Source of the DNA: Heligmosomoides polygyrus polygyrus
Lineage: Eukaryota > Nematoda > Chromadorea > Rhabditida > Heligmosomidae
Direction of reading: 5' to 3'
Length of the DNA: 64,000 nt
Assembly: GCA_947396885.1 (NCBI GenBank)
Contig: OX377202.1
Span: 23,250,001-23,314,000, forward strand
Shown here: one piece after another, positions 33,663 to 44,470 of the stretch
Position numbering within the stretch: the stretch's first letter is position 1
How the letters are laid out: each line of letters begins with the position of its first letter
The notes under the pieces: generated by a model
Databases searched by the model: none
What the model was told of the DNA's origin: nothing
What the model saw: only the letters and a program-made list of their open reading frames with translations
Program-made: the position numbers and the translations under genes

Positions 33663-34930
33663 GGTTGTCCGGGAAATTCTCAGCGCTTTGAGAGCTTCAC
33701 TTTGAACTTCAATAACCTTCTCTTATGTTATCGGATTTAGTCGAAATAAACACCGTTCGAATCAACGCACGTTTGCCAACGGGCCAACAGTCGGCTTATT
33801 CTGTCAGCGAAGAAATTAGGCGGTCGAGGTTCGACGAAATCCACGAAAGCTGTTTTGACTTGGTCCTGATTGGTGAAGGTTGTACCAGCGAGGATGTTCT
33901 GAAAGTGTTTGAAAAGGTGGTAGTCACTTGGCGAGAGGTCTGGAGAATATGACAGGGAAGTTCAACCCTCAATTCGTTGAATTTTCGAATAGTGATTTGT
34001 GAAACGTGTGGGCGGGCGTTGGCAAAAGAATCGGCCTCTTCTGATGACTAATGCTAGCTGATGTTGACGCAATTTTCGGTGCATTTCGTCGATTTCCGTA
34101 CAGTAGGACTCTGCTATGGTCGTTTGGCATGGTACCAAAAAAATTGCAATGGATCACATCAGCCGCCGACCGCCACACAGTAGTAACCATTACCTTTTTT
34201 TGGTGAAGGTTCACCTCTGGAAAATGCCTAAGGGGTTCGTCGGCGTCCAACCACCGTCCGGAACGTTTCTTGTTTTCACACAGAATCCACTTTTTATCAT
34301 AAGTCATGATTCGATCCAAAAACTGGTCAGTCTTGTTGCGTAGAGTTACAGGAGAGAAGAACAAATCTCGAAACGTGACAATTTTCGCCGCTCACTCAAC
34401 TCGTGGGGCACTCACTTTTCGAGCTTTTTCACCTTCCCAAGGCGTTTCAAAGTATCCACAACAGCAGCTTTACTGAAGTCTAGCTCTTCCGCGATCCCGC
34501 GAACTGTTTGGGACGGTTCAGCTTCCACCAACTTCAACTCGTTGTCCAGGACTGCTCTAGGTCGACCGCTACGTGATCACCTTGGAGGCTGAAATCACCG
34601 CACCGAAATTTATTGAACCACTGGCGCACGGTGCTTTCTTCAACCCTATTAGACCCCCACACTCGATGGATCTGTTGAGCTGTCTCGGCTCCAGATTGTC
34701 CCACTTTCAAGTTAAAACAAAATGTCTTCGGAAGTGCTTCTTCGACATACTTCAATAAGCCCTTCAAGAACAGGAATATAAAGCAACATTGAAACATAAA
34801 TTATTTATTCCGATAGAGCGAAAATTCTGTATTGAAAGTAGCGTAAACGTGCAATGGAAGTTGAATTTTTACTTAATATTAGACGAATGAAAAATGGTAA
34901 CACAAAACGCTGATAACTTTCCGGACAACC
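33663..34930 (-). pseudogene. Mariner transposon of Hsmar1/SETMAR type, inactive
   Basis: Terminal repeats ggttgtccgggaaa (left) and ttccggacaacc (right), flanked by TA duplications at 33661-33662 and 34931-34932. Total 1268 bp, a normal full-length mariner. Minus-strand fragments: helix-turn-helix N-terminus at 34534-34797 (GAETAQQIHRVWGSN, RQWFNKFRCGDFSL) and catalytic core at 33969-34364 (LDRIMTYDKKW, GRWLDADEP, VMVTTVWRSAADVIHCNF). Frameshifts separate them. Such mariners are known from hookworms (bandit). Confidence 0.82.
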
Positions 34931-34934
34931 TAAC

Positions 34935-35790
34935 ATGCGCTCCTTTGCGAAGAGTTCAGTGTTCTTGTTCAGATTCCCTTCAATCAGAGCAGCCCAATTT
35001 TTCATGATTTCGTCTGCTCTTGTCCCTCTGCACCTTGCGATGTCATCCAGCAATCTTGTTCTTGGTCTCCGTTTAGTTCATTATTTGTCAGGTATCTATT
35101 TAGTCGGCTACAACGCGTGCCCATGAACGTTGGGTTCTGGAGCGATGAGTAACTCTTGACCGTATTTTATCGCCTTAGACGAACACCAAGAATCGATCTT
35201 TCAAGTCTACGTTGAGCGAATCGTAGTCTTGTAGCCGACTCTTTTGACCACGTCAGCGTCTCACAGCCGTATAAGACAGCAAAGAGCACGTAAGAGTTAA
35301 CGAAACGAGCTGCTTTTTCATTTGGACTTTGACGGTCCTGGAACGAAGGAACGGTCGGAAAACGAATGGTCAGATTGACTTCTTTTCCTGTTTGAATCCT
35401 TCTCTTAATCTCTTTTAGTGAATTGTGCGGGTTTGATAAGAGTTGTCGTAGCTAAATAAATTCGCCGTCGCATTCTATCATTACTCCCATCATTCCTATG
35501 ATTTTCCTTTTCGTGTCGGTTGTTGGTCACCCGAGTTTCATACACTTGGCTTTCGAGTAATTTATTTCTAATCCGACTCGACCGGACATCTTTGCAAGAT
35601 CTTCTGCCATACTTTGTATTTCGTCGCATTCATGATCTAGAAAAACGATATCATCAGCATATGCGAGAAATGAGAGCTTCTTGTCATTCATTCGGAAGCC
35701 TTTATTCAGCCAGTTAGCTGCATTCAGCACGTCTTGAAGGGTTAACACGAAAAGTTGTAGTGAAACGGTTTCTTTGACCTGCATGTGTAT
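34935..35790 (-). pseudogene. LINE (RTE-like) C-terminal fragment
   Basis: Minus strand: FLAYADDIVFLDHECDEIQS (35527-35784; YADD active site present), LFAVLYGCETLT-like box near 35270, RRLERSILGV near 35190, and LLDDIARCRGTRADEIMKNW near 35040. Frameshifts break it into pieces. The mariner at 33663-34930 abuts its 3' side. Confidence 0.7.
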
Positions 35791-35799
35791 TTACATCTG

Positions 35800-36470
35800 C
35801 TTGAGAACTCTGTCTGATTGTGGGTTAAGTGGGCACGTATTGAAATACTTGCATATATATCCAGCATGCGTGATGTTCCTGTGCTTCATCTTAACGTTTT
35901 TCTCGGACCTGTGGGAAAGCATGCTGTTCATCTCATAGGCTTCCGATTAATTAATATGAATGCTCATGAGTACTGTAGGGACACCCGAAGTGCTACTCGA
36001 AGTGCTTTTTAATTCATGAGAATATTCAAGGAGAAGACTTCACAGACGGTAGCAAGAAATATGCCATCAAGACCTAATTTAAGAAGAAGTGGATCATTTT
36101 CTACCTGAACTCACAAGAAAGCAACAAGAAACAAAACCGACTGCTGAAAAAAGTCGCCTTCTTAAGGAAAGTAGCGACTAATCAACTTGAAAAACCGTGT
36201 AAAATGTGGTCATTGAGCGCTTAGCGAATATTTTCTCACAGACGTTATTATATGTGAGGAAAGCTCCTCAGAAAAACATTACATGCGTCAGCCTTTGTTC
36301 GTCTGTCCCGCTGTGGGTTTTCTATATCTCATGCAGACCACGAAATCCGTCGTGAGCCTTTAACACATACACGTATCTGTTATACATAGTTGCAGTTCTC
36401 TTGTAGTCCACACCTCCTCGTTTTGTTTTGAAATATTGCAACTTTTTGAAGTTTCTTCTACCCTAGTTCT
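35800..36470. other. Intergenic, nothing recognised
   Basis: No coding or repeat signal I can support. Confidence 0.45.
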
Positions 36471-36720
36471 TCAAGTGAGCGTCTAGCGCAGTAGTAGGAG
36501 GTGCCCTCTGTTGCACTCGATAACAGGTTCTTCGTTTCCTAGGCCAACCATGCCTTACATCGCTCGGTGAATTTGTACCAGACTTGTCTGCTAAGGACAA
36601 CCACTGGCTTGTTCAACGGCTGGGCATCACGAGTCATTTGTAGGTGAAATACGCATTCAAGTCGCTTCCATGACATCCTGTAGGAAAAGAATGCCTGGCG
36701 CATCCCGAGAACGAGGGCGC
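36471..36720 (+). repeat. tRNA-derived SINE
   Basis: Head gagcgtctagcgcagtagtaggagg, a degenerate B-box region, ccaaccatgccttacatc, ggcatcacgagtcatttgtagg, and tail agaatgcctggcgcatcccgag. Full layout with moderate divergence. Confidence 0.7.
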
Positions 36721-37044
36721 CACCTCAACGAGCTCGGGACAACTAGCACTTCCAGGGCAAACCCAAGTAGCAGCTTTTCTCCCCGCTTGGTACTTACCGT
36801 GTCAAAAAGCACAATGGTGCTTATCTCCTAGTTCGGCTGAAATCACTCGGAAAGAAGGACGTCTCACAACAGCTGTTTACCTAGCTGGTAGCTGTTTCCG
36901 CATTCTACTGTTACTTATCTCTCTTTAGGTTAGTTTTTTGTTACTGTGATCGGTTGCTCGTGTTTTAAAAGTAGTGGTAAGACAACTTGCTTTTCAATTC
37001 GCTGAGGCATCTAGTCGTTCAATTCTGCAAAGTCTCTTGCTCGT

Positions 37045-37110
37045 TTAAACCTTAGAAGAAGGTGGTTTTTGCGAAACGTCGAGCAATAAAGAGGTTGAAA
37101 ATCTCGCATG
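37045..37110 (+). other. Penelope-like terminal motif
   Basis: ttagaagaaggtggtttttgcgaaacgtcgagcaataaagagg: the gaaacg...aataaa arrangement matches the element arm at 3119-3236 and resembles the conserved block of Penelope-like retroelement terminal repeats. Only this block is seen; no reverse transcriptase or GIY-YIG domain is nearby. Confidence 0.35.
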
Positions 37111-37503
37111 GCTCAGAAGACGCCACACACCTGCAAATGCTTATATCCTACCATATATAATCGAATGGTAGTCGCATCTGGGAAGTTGTGAAGTCTCATC
37201 TCAAGCGTAAAGGCTCAAGTCAAAAAGATTGGCCCATCATCGAAGTGACAGCGTCATAAGCAGAGTCTTCCCAATTGAGATGCTGGGAAATTGCGCCTCT
37301 ACTACTACTAAAACTACAAACGGGCGATGAGGTTTAGGTGAAAAAGACAACTCCTCCGCGGTCGCCCTTGGCAATAGAGCGCAAGTTTCCAATTTCGAAC
37401 ATTTTCTTGGCTCCATACGAACCATGCGATAACGGCTAAGCTCGAAATCCTAGCTCAAATATGCACTTGGTTTCTCAAATAGGCGACTTTCAGACGACAT
37501 ATC

Positions 37504-37549
37504 AAAAGGACGCAAAAACCACACAATCGTGGTTTTTGCAGCGTCTTTT
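37504..37549. repeat. Short hairpin
   Basis: Inverted repeat aaaaggacgcaaaaaccac / gtggtttttgcagcgtctttt with a six-base loop and a two-base bulge. Function unknown. Confidence 0.6.
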
Positions 37550-37639
37550 CAAAAGACGCGTCTGGTACTGTATATTATCCACTTAATTTATAGGGATAAA
37601 TGCGCTGCCTCTAACATCCTGCCCCGGTTCGCCTACCAA

Positions 37640-39246
37640 ACGGGAATGCAGGATATCATCATCATCATTTGCAATAGCCTTTGTCCCGCTTGGTGGCGGG
37701 GTCCGCTCTTCTGGTTTGGTGATGCCATTTCTCCCCAAACGCTTGGTCGGGATGGATACCAGCTGCCTTTAAGTCCACATGCAATGAATCTAGCCAACGT
37801 TGCTTTGGGCGTCCTTTGGGCCGCTTCCCAGGAACATCAAGGTTCAGGCCAATCTTACGGACGGTGTTGTCGTTAGCCGTACCATCGTAGGCGGACTTCG
37901 CGCAACTCAGCTATCGGGTCATCACCGAACCATTGTCGTATGGTGTCATTACGAACGCGGTCCAATCGCGCTATGCCAGCCGTCCACCTTAGCATTTTCG
38001 TCTCCATTACACTGAGGCGGCTTTCGATTTCCTTCGTCACGGGCCAGCACTCGGCACCGTACGCCGCTACTGGGCGGACGACTATTCTATACAGCTTCGA
38101 TTTAAGGTGCTCAGGTATTAGGGGGGGGGGGGGTGCAAAAGTAATGAGACAAGATGAAAAAAATCTTTATCTCTTTATAACTCAGTTACAACTCAACGAT
38201 GCTGAGGAGTGTATTTGCCATTAAGGGCAAGGACCTTGCTGCCATCGCTCAGCCAACTTCCTGATCCCATCCTTCTAGAACTGCTTGAGCCTGGTGATGA
38301 TCAACTGCTCGATATGGTTGTCAAGGACTGCTTGGGTCCTTGTGTCCCTTCCGACTAGGAAGTCCTGTAGGCCCAAGTAGTAGTGGTAGTTGCATGGAGA
38401 TATGTCCAGCGAATACGGTGGGTGAGGCATGTGAACGTAGCCCAGCTGGCCAAGCTTATCCATGCTTGCTTGTTCCCGATGGGGTGCGGCGTTGTCGAAG
38501 AGGAGGACCTTCCTATAGCGCTGCGAATGAATAAGAGCGAGTCGCCCGCCCATCTCCTCTATTTCGTTCACCATGGCCTTGGAGTTCATCGCGGTGCTCT
38601 TGGGAAACAGCCTCCGGTAAAACGATCCATGGGCGCAGACCCAAAAGCTCCAAAGATGCTTCTCGCCATGAACACCTCGCCGAACGAAGTCGGTAATGAT
38701 TCACCAGGCCTCATCCAGACTCGCTGCTTGGCAGGGTTAAGGTAGAAGACGTACTTCTCATCTTGCGTGAATATTGAGCCCAGGCTGCTCGGGGTTGGGA
38801 ATTGGGAGAGGTTTGCGCGACACAGGTCGACTTGTCAGACTGGAGTTTCGGCATGAGACAGGCTGGGGTTTTTGGCATGCTTCTGGAAAGGGCGGAAGTG
38901 GTAACTTCTCGGATGGGCTTCAGTAAGTAGCATACAAATATACAAATACAACAAGTACGAATCCAGACTCCAGCCACGAGATATATGGACACGGCATGGG
39001 GTGTCTCTTTACTTTTGCCCCCCCCCCCCTAATATTACCCTGCCGCAAAGCACCCCAGTCAGCGAGCGCCATTTGGACCAGGCTGCACTCACACGCGCAT
39101 TCACCTCCAACTTTAGGCTGCCATCGGAGGTGACTGTTGATCCGAGATACTTGAAAGATGTAACTCGTAAGAGCTCAATACCATTGATCTTAATGGATCT
39201 GTGCTCAATCACATCAGTCGTCAATACAAACAGGAATGCAGGATAT
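37640..39246 (-). pseudogene. 5'-truncated RTE-type retrotransposon, interrupted by a mariner
   Basis: Minus strand carries the C-terminal end of the same RTE family as 30914-31740: VNARVSAAWSKWRSLTGV and VTSFKYLGSTVTSDGSL (39009-39224), then after the mariner, sequence equivalent to the GTECWP and RWLDTLHVDLKAAG region (37680-38110), with tail gatgatgatgata. Near-identical strings gggaatgcaggatatcat (37644) and aggaatgcaggatatgat (39232) flank it and look like the target-site duplication made at insertion. Confidence 0.75.
38121..39029 (-). pseudogene. Internally deleted mariner with poly(G) termini (copy 1)
   Basis: Terminal repeats: a run of 13 G then tgcaaaagtaatgagac at the left, and gtgtctctttacttttg then 12 C at the right, flanked by TA (38119-38120, 39030-39031). 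Minus strand encodes only the catalytic half: LLFDNAAPHREQ (second Asp) and PPYSLDISPCNYHYY (third Asp, DD34D spacing). The N-terminal DNA-binding region is absent, leaving 909 bp. The last codons are KQF followed by TAG. It sits inside an RTE copy. A second copy is at 56829-57660. Confidence 0.8.
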
Positions 39247-39488
39247 GATTGCAGTAATACTTCTATAGGGACAGTCCATCCTAGGCGAGTGTGTAAGGCC
39301 CCACTTATACTTTCGACGTAGAGCAGTGCCTTCTTAATGTAGCGATTCGCCCTATCGCGTCGCGCTGCTTCGCTGACGCTGAGTGCTCTGCACTCTTAAC
39401 GACTCTTTTTAGCAGGGGATTTTTGCGGTAAAATAGGTGGATTCATTAGGTTAAAGTTGCTTAAGTTGCATTCAGCGTGGCGACAGTT

Positions 39489-39840
39489 TATTTATTTATT
39501 TATTTATTGCACTCTAATCGAACGAAACAAAACTTATGACAGTAACAGAAATAGAATGTGATACTTTTGGATCCTAGTCATCGAATTAATAAAAAATTGT
39601 TTGATTGAGCAAAAAAAAATCGTAGCAAACCAAGCTCATTATTACTGTGGAGAGAGGCAGAATGGATGAAAGCAAAGTAAATACGACAATTATTTCGGTG
39701 CATGTATGCTTGCTGTATACTTCCGTGCCGATTATTGGAAGCTATGTTTTAAATGAAGAACAGCCAAAGAGATGAATAAGGGGCAAGACGATAAAAATTA
39801 AGAGTTCAGTGCATATGAAGATTAATATATAGTGTAATGA
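39489..39840 (-). repeat. LINE 3'-end fragment with (TTTA)n tail
   Basis: The (TTTA)n run at 39489-39508 marks the tail of a minus-strand LINE; the adjoining 300 bp is AT-rich 3' UTR-like sequence with no coding match. Confidence 0.45.
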
Positions 39841-42510
39841 GGAACCGAGCTGGGCCAGACTCATCAGAGATACCGCCCGTATCATCTCATGGCGGGTTCA
39901 CCATATCGGCCTATCTAGTAAGTGATACAAAGAGATACAGAAATACAGATACGATAACCGATATACGGTTACCGGCCGGTAAGTGGTTGATGAATCCGGC
40001 CCCTGACGACTTTATATGTAGACTGGTGTAAGCATGTAATGAGGTTGTTGTTACGATTTGACACACCTATATTCTTTGCCAGGAAGGACCGGGTAACATT
40101 GTACAAATCAGAGCTTTTAAGGTGAGACGTATGTTGTCGCATATGCGAGGCAATGCTCCGTTTTGACCGCGCGATCAACTCCTTGATCCCCCATCGACCG
40201 GCCTGGTCTTATCACCGCGGCGGTGCCGGGTCGGAAGCAACTCACTTAGCCAGTTTGTCTCCTCGTCGCTTCGTGACTCCATCGCTTTCTCATTGTCCGC
40301 CTCGTCCCTTGCGACCCCCTCCGGCGGAATCCCCCTTGTGCAGATCAGGAAGTTTGAATGGTTAAACCCCCTGGGATTTAGTTCATCGTTAGTTCAGCAA
40401 TAATTACGGTATTAGTTCACATCGGGAAAGGGAGCCTAGTCCAAAGTAACTCACCGTCAGCCTCCCTCGCGTGTATCTCATTTTTGCATTTTATCTCGTG
40501 TTTTTTAGTTATAATAAACGTTAGTACATACATTCGTTGAACTCTGATAGGTATAGCTGCATGTATTTGAAATGTTCAGTATCGAGACCGCTGTGCTATT
40601 TTGTTAAGTCCACCGAATGCAACATATGTCTCCTCTTGCTGATTCATAGCACTACTTTACCACATCTTGGTATGTAAAAGCCGGATCTTTTTCTTCATCG
40701 ATTTACCTCAAACTACATGACAATCGCATGACTATACCTTCATCTCCACAACACGTAACAATAGTCCGTCCGTCATCAACGAAATTGCTCAACGAAATAA
40801 AAACATTAAAACACCAAAACGAAGCAGTCACAGAAGGACCTGTAATACAACGAATTTTTCACTAGACCTTTTCCTTTTCGGTCTTTCCTGTGGTGTACGA
40901 TCACCCTGATTTTCTTCTCGAAGCAGCTGGCTGATTTTCTTATTGAAGCACTTGGTATGAAACTATGCAGCATATTTGCAAGTGATTCTTATTTCAAATG
41001 TGTTTTGGCTTTCTCATAGACCCTGCATTTTTAATGATATACGTTTATCGCAAAATTGAAAAAAAAAATTAATGAATTACGAAATGTGGTATTTTTCGCT
41101 TAAATCATATACATCAATCACACCAATCACGAATCACAAAGATGATCATAACTCCTATTGTTTTCTGAATTGCTGCCTCTAGCTTTTTAAAAAATAGAAG
41201 AAAATGACTTCTTGTCATATAAAAACCGTTTTCCAAAAAGGGTCTCCATGCGGCGCGGAGTTTCAATTTTTGTCGAAAGTGAAGAGCGGTTAGCACCTCA
41301 AAAAATCCTAGGGAAGGCGCTTAACCTCTCGTAATAATCAGCGCTTGGAATTTGATACAATACAATTTAGGAGTCCAATTTCAGATACAGAATTCGTCCC
41401 TTCAGATAGAATAGGGTCATGCATATAAGATCCTGAAAAAAAAAATTGAGGAAATTGAGCCTTCGTGGTCGAATCATGGGAAATCTTTGTTTTCAAATGT
41501 AGAACAAACAGTATTCGAAGCTTTAGAGAATTCTATTCTGTGCTCATAACGTAACTGTCTTCTTCAGGGAACGAAGCTGCGCGCGGATCTACAATGCTAA
41601 ACCACTCCTGGAAAGAATAACCTATAAAGGGATACAAAAATCGCATAAACGTTGAAAAACTCAAGAGATGTAAGACACAGAACAGTGGTAGAGAAAGGGA
41701 GGGGGTCGTAAAATTTCAGTAAAAATTGAGATACACTCTTGACTCTCTCCGTAAGTTTTTCAATGTAGTAGAAAGAGACCGAAACCCATGTTTTATCTTT
41801 ACCCCTCTGCTTCACTGTCTTTCATATGCAAAAGGCGCTGAGCTGTCTGTCCGCGCACACATCATTGCACTTTTGATGGACTATAGGTCATTTGTTCCGC
41901 TCAAGACTGGCAGCCAAAACGAAGCATCTGCGTCATCGGTCGCCGACTAGAAAACAACACCGCAGCTGGACAGGAGCGTGTTAGCCTCGGGCAAATGACG
42001 TTAGTGGACTGGCTGTAAAATTTAATGAAAACGCGCTTTTTAGGTGTTTCGAAGAAAGTACGTACATCAACGGTCGACCCTCTGGCGGAGATAATGACCT
42101 ATAAGTAGTTTCGAGGTGAAATTGGATTCCTCCTGGCAAAGGATGGTTTCGAAACTTGCTGCTGGAACGAAGCGCCTCAGCTGGTACTAACCCAAATGAA
42201 TTAATGAAGTTCAGATTTGTTCGTTCCGCGAATTCGTATCGCCTACAATGTTGTTACTGTTATTACTGTTTCAGTTTACTGCAACGCGGCTAGCTCAGAG
42301 AATTTTCCTCGTTTCCTCGACTACTCCTATGCCTCCGTTCGTGTTTTCTCGCTTTTTTCTCGTTGTGTTTCCTCCCCATCAGCCCACCGTTGTAGGTTTT
42401 TTGTTTCAAACCGTATTCCTTCGAAGTCGTTTTCTCCTAGCGGGAGTTTTTCCGTGCTTTTGCTAATTCTGGCATTTCATTCGATTCCTATTTTGCGCGA
42501 AGGCAGGAAA
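39841..42510. other. Intergenic, nothing firmly recognised
   Basis: A moderately GC-rich patch at 40160-40380 (gcggcggtgccgggtcgg...) lies between AT-rich stretches. I see no exon with paired splice signals, no transposase, and no tRNA. Confidence 0.4.
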
Positions 42511-42513
42511 CCT

Positions 42514-42584
42514 ACATTTCTGTGCCGGACATGCCACCGCTACCCCCCCCCCCCTCCCCCGTGACTTGCCCGGCACAGAAATGT
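42514..42584. repeat. Inverted repeat around a poly(C) tract
   Basis: acatttctgtgccgg (42514-42528) pairs with ccggcacagaaatgt (42570-42584). Between them is a run of C with one interrupting T. Variants of the cggcacagaaatgt string recur at about 43800 and 43975. Confidence 0.7.
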
Positions 42585-43160
42585 GAAAAACGGTTCCCGT
42601 GCTACTGATGGAACCCACAAGAAAAAAGGCCGAATGAGGGTAGCCATGAAAAAACCGCTATGAAACCACCACGTCATCAAAAACAAAACAAAACAAAATG
42701 ACAACATCAGAAAAGCATCACCAAAAACGAATGTTGGAACAATCAGAAACGAAAGCAGTGTCGAAATTAGTCGAAATAAGTGCAAAAATAGCGCACGACG
42801 AGCGCTCCTCATCGTTCGTCGCTGTGCTTTGCACCGGTCGTCGCACGAGACTGTGCTCCTCTTCGCCACTCGGATTTATAACCGCCCTCTGCGACGCGTC
42901 GCTGGAGCGACAACTCGACAAATGTTCACACGACAATCGTTGCGCCGTGCACCACTAAAGCGAAGGCGTAGTCCTGCATGGAAATACCGTATTCTCTCCT
43001 GCATCAGTGACAGTCATCGCTCTGTCGCCGAGCCCGTCGCGGGGGTAAACCATACGCCCAAGGCCTACAGTATACTTCCGTCCGCTGCAGCGACGCGGGA
43101 GTGCACAGCGACTCGACGGCTCGCAACGCACATCGCGATCGCTGAGGCTTCATAGTTCAC
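42550..43160 (+). repeat. Dispersed repeat unit, copy 1
   Basis: Shares ordered blocks with 43965-44470: gtgacttgcccggcacagaaatgt, then aaaaaaggcc.gaatgag, then gaaattagtcgaaataagt, then cttcgccactcgga and ccctctgcgacgcgtcgc. The frames open across it (for example 42829-43155) reflect GC bias, not a recognisable protein. Confidence 0.55.
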
Positions 43161-43339
43161 ACAGTTCTGCAGACGGAGACTTTTGCAGAATTTTAGCGAA
43201 TCAGCTGATTCAGTGCATTTTTCTTGAATTCCTTGTTTTCTCGACCGTTTTGTTCGTGATTTTTCCCGTTTTATCGCCTTCTGATCCGTATGCCTTTGTA
43301 GGATTGTTGTTTTCAAAGGTATTTCATGTATTCTTTTGC

Positions 43340-43760
43340 AAGGACGATTTCCGCCATGCCTGTGCTCAGCCATGCATTTATTTCATTTCTCATTCCAACC
43401 ACAAGCACGGAAACCAACGTTTCTGTGTTCGACACGACAGAGAGGGTTCTCGTGACGTGCTCAACACAGAAGCGTTCCAGTTGAGGCCCAATCTTTCCAA
43501 AGCGATGTTTTGCTAGGGGGTTTCCGCCATGCCTGTGCTCACCCATGCATTTATTTCGTTTCTCATTCCAACCACAAGCACGGAAACCAACGTTTCTGTG
43601 TTCGACACGACAGAGAGGGTTCTCGTGACGTGCTCAACACAGAATCGTTCCAGTTGAGGCCCAATCTTTCCAAAGCGATGTTTTGCTAGGGGGTTTCCGC
43701 CATGCCTGTGCTCACTCATGCATTTCGTTTCTCATTCCAACCACAGGCACGGAAACTGAC
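43340..43760 (+). repeat. 173-bp tandem repeat, about 2.4 units
   Basis: The string ccgccatgcctgtgctcac (one base differs in the first unit) starts at 43351, 43524 and 43697, exactly 173 bp apart. The first two units are nearly identical through aaagcgatgttttgctag; the third is partial. Open frames on the minus strand repeat with it (VEHVTRTLSVVSNTETLVSV), but this looks like a by-product of the repeat. Confidence 0.85.
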
Positions 43761-43964
43761 GTTTGCCGGACATGTGAAAAAACCTCCCTGTGACTTGTTC
43801 GGCACAGAGATGTGGATTTCGGTGCCGGCGAAGAAGTTTACAGGAGAAAAAATGCGGGAATTGGCATTAAAGTGGGAAAAAACGGTCTACAAAAATATCT
43901 CCTCCAAAAAGTAGCCATTCAATTGACACTTTTCTGTGCGGATATGTGAAAAGAACCTCTCTGT

Positions 43965-44470
43965 GACTTGCCCAGTACAGAAATGTGGATTTCCGTGCCG
44001 GCGAGGAAGTTCACGGAAGAAGAAAAAAGCCAGAAATGAGCTTAGCCACGACGGAAACCCTACGAAGAGAACAACAGAGACATCACATGACCACCAAATC
44101 ATCACCAGACATGTATTGAATTCACTGTGGTACGACCACGAACCAAGGAAACATCGAAATAAGTGAGGGAAAGTGTACAGAATAGGGCACGGCAGGCACT
44201 CCCCCCTCCTCGACCATCGCTGCCCGTCGCACGGGAGTATGTTCCGCTTCCGCCACTCGGAGGTAGAACACCCCTCTGCGACGCGTCACAGGAGCGATGA
44301 CGCGTCAACTGACAACCGCGTCCCACTGCGCCGTCCGCCACTGCAGCGAAGGCGCGTCACTGAGGCCTATGTTATACTGCGCAACTGACAACCGCGTCAC
44401 TGAGGCCTATGTTATACTTCGGCGACGCGTCGCCGACGTCGGCGACGCTATGCTGTATGGGCTGCTACGC
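43965..44470 (+). repeat. Dispersed repeat unit, copy 2
   Basis: Diverged copy of 42550-43160 with the blocks in the same order, ending in the gaggcctatgttatact terminal sequence of the MITE cluster. Within it that terminal sequence occurs twice, at about 44363 and 44403, about 40 bp apart. Confidence 0.55.

Noticed and set aside
43313..43719. Two nearly identical minus-strand ORFs resembling a duplicated gene
   Set aside because: They follow the 173-bp tandem repeat exactly, start at leucine-type or repeat-internal positions and lack any domain.
43340..43760. CRISPR array
   Set aside because: Repeats are 173 bp and contiguous without unique spacers, and the DNA is eukaryotic.
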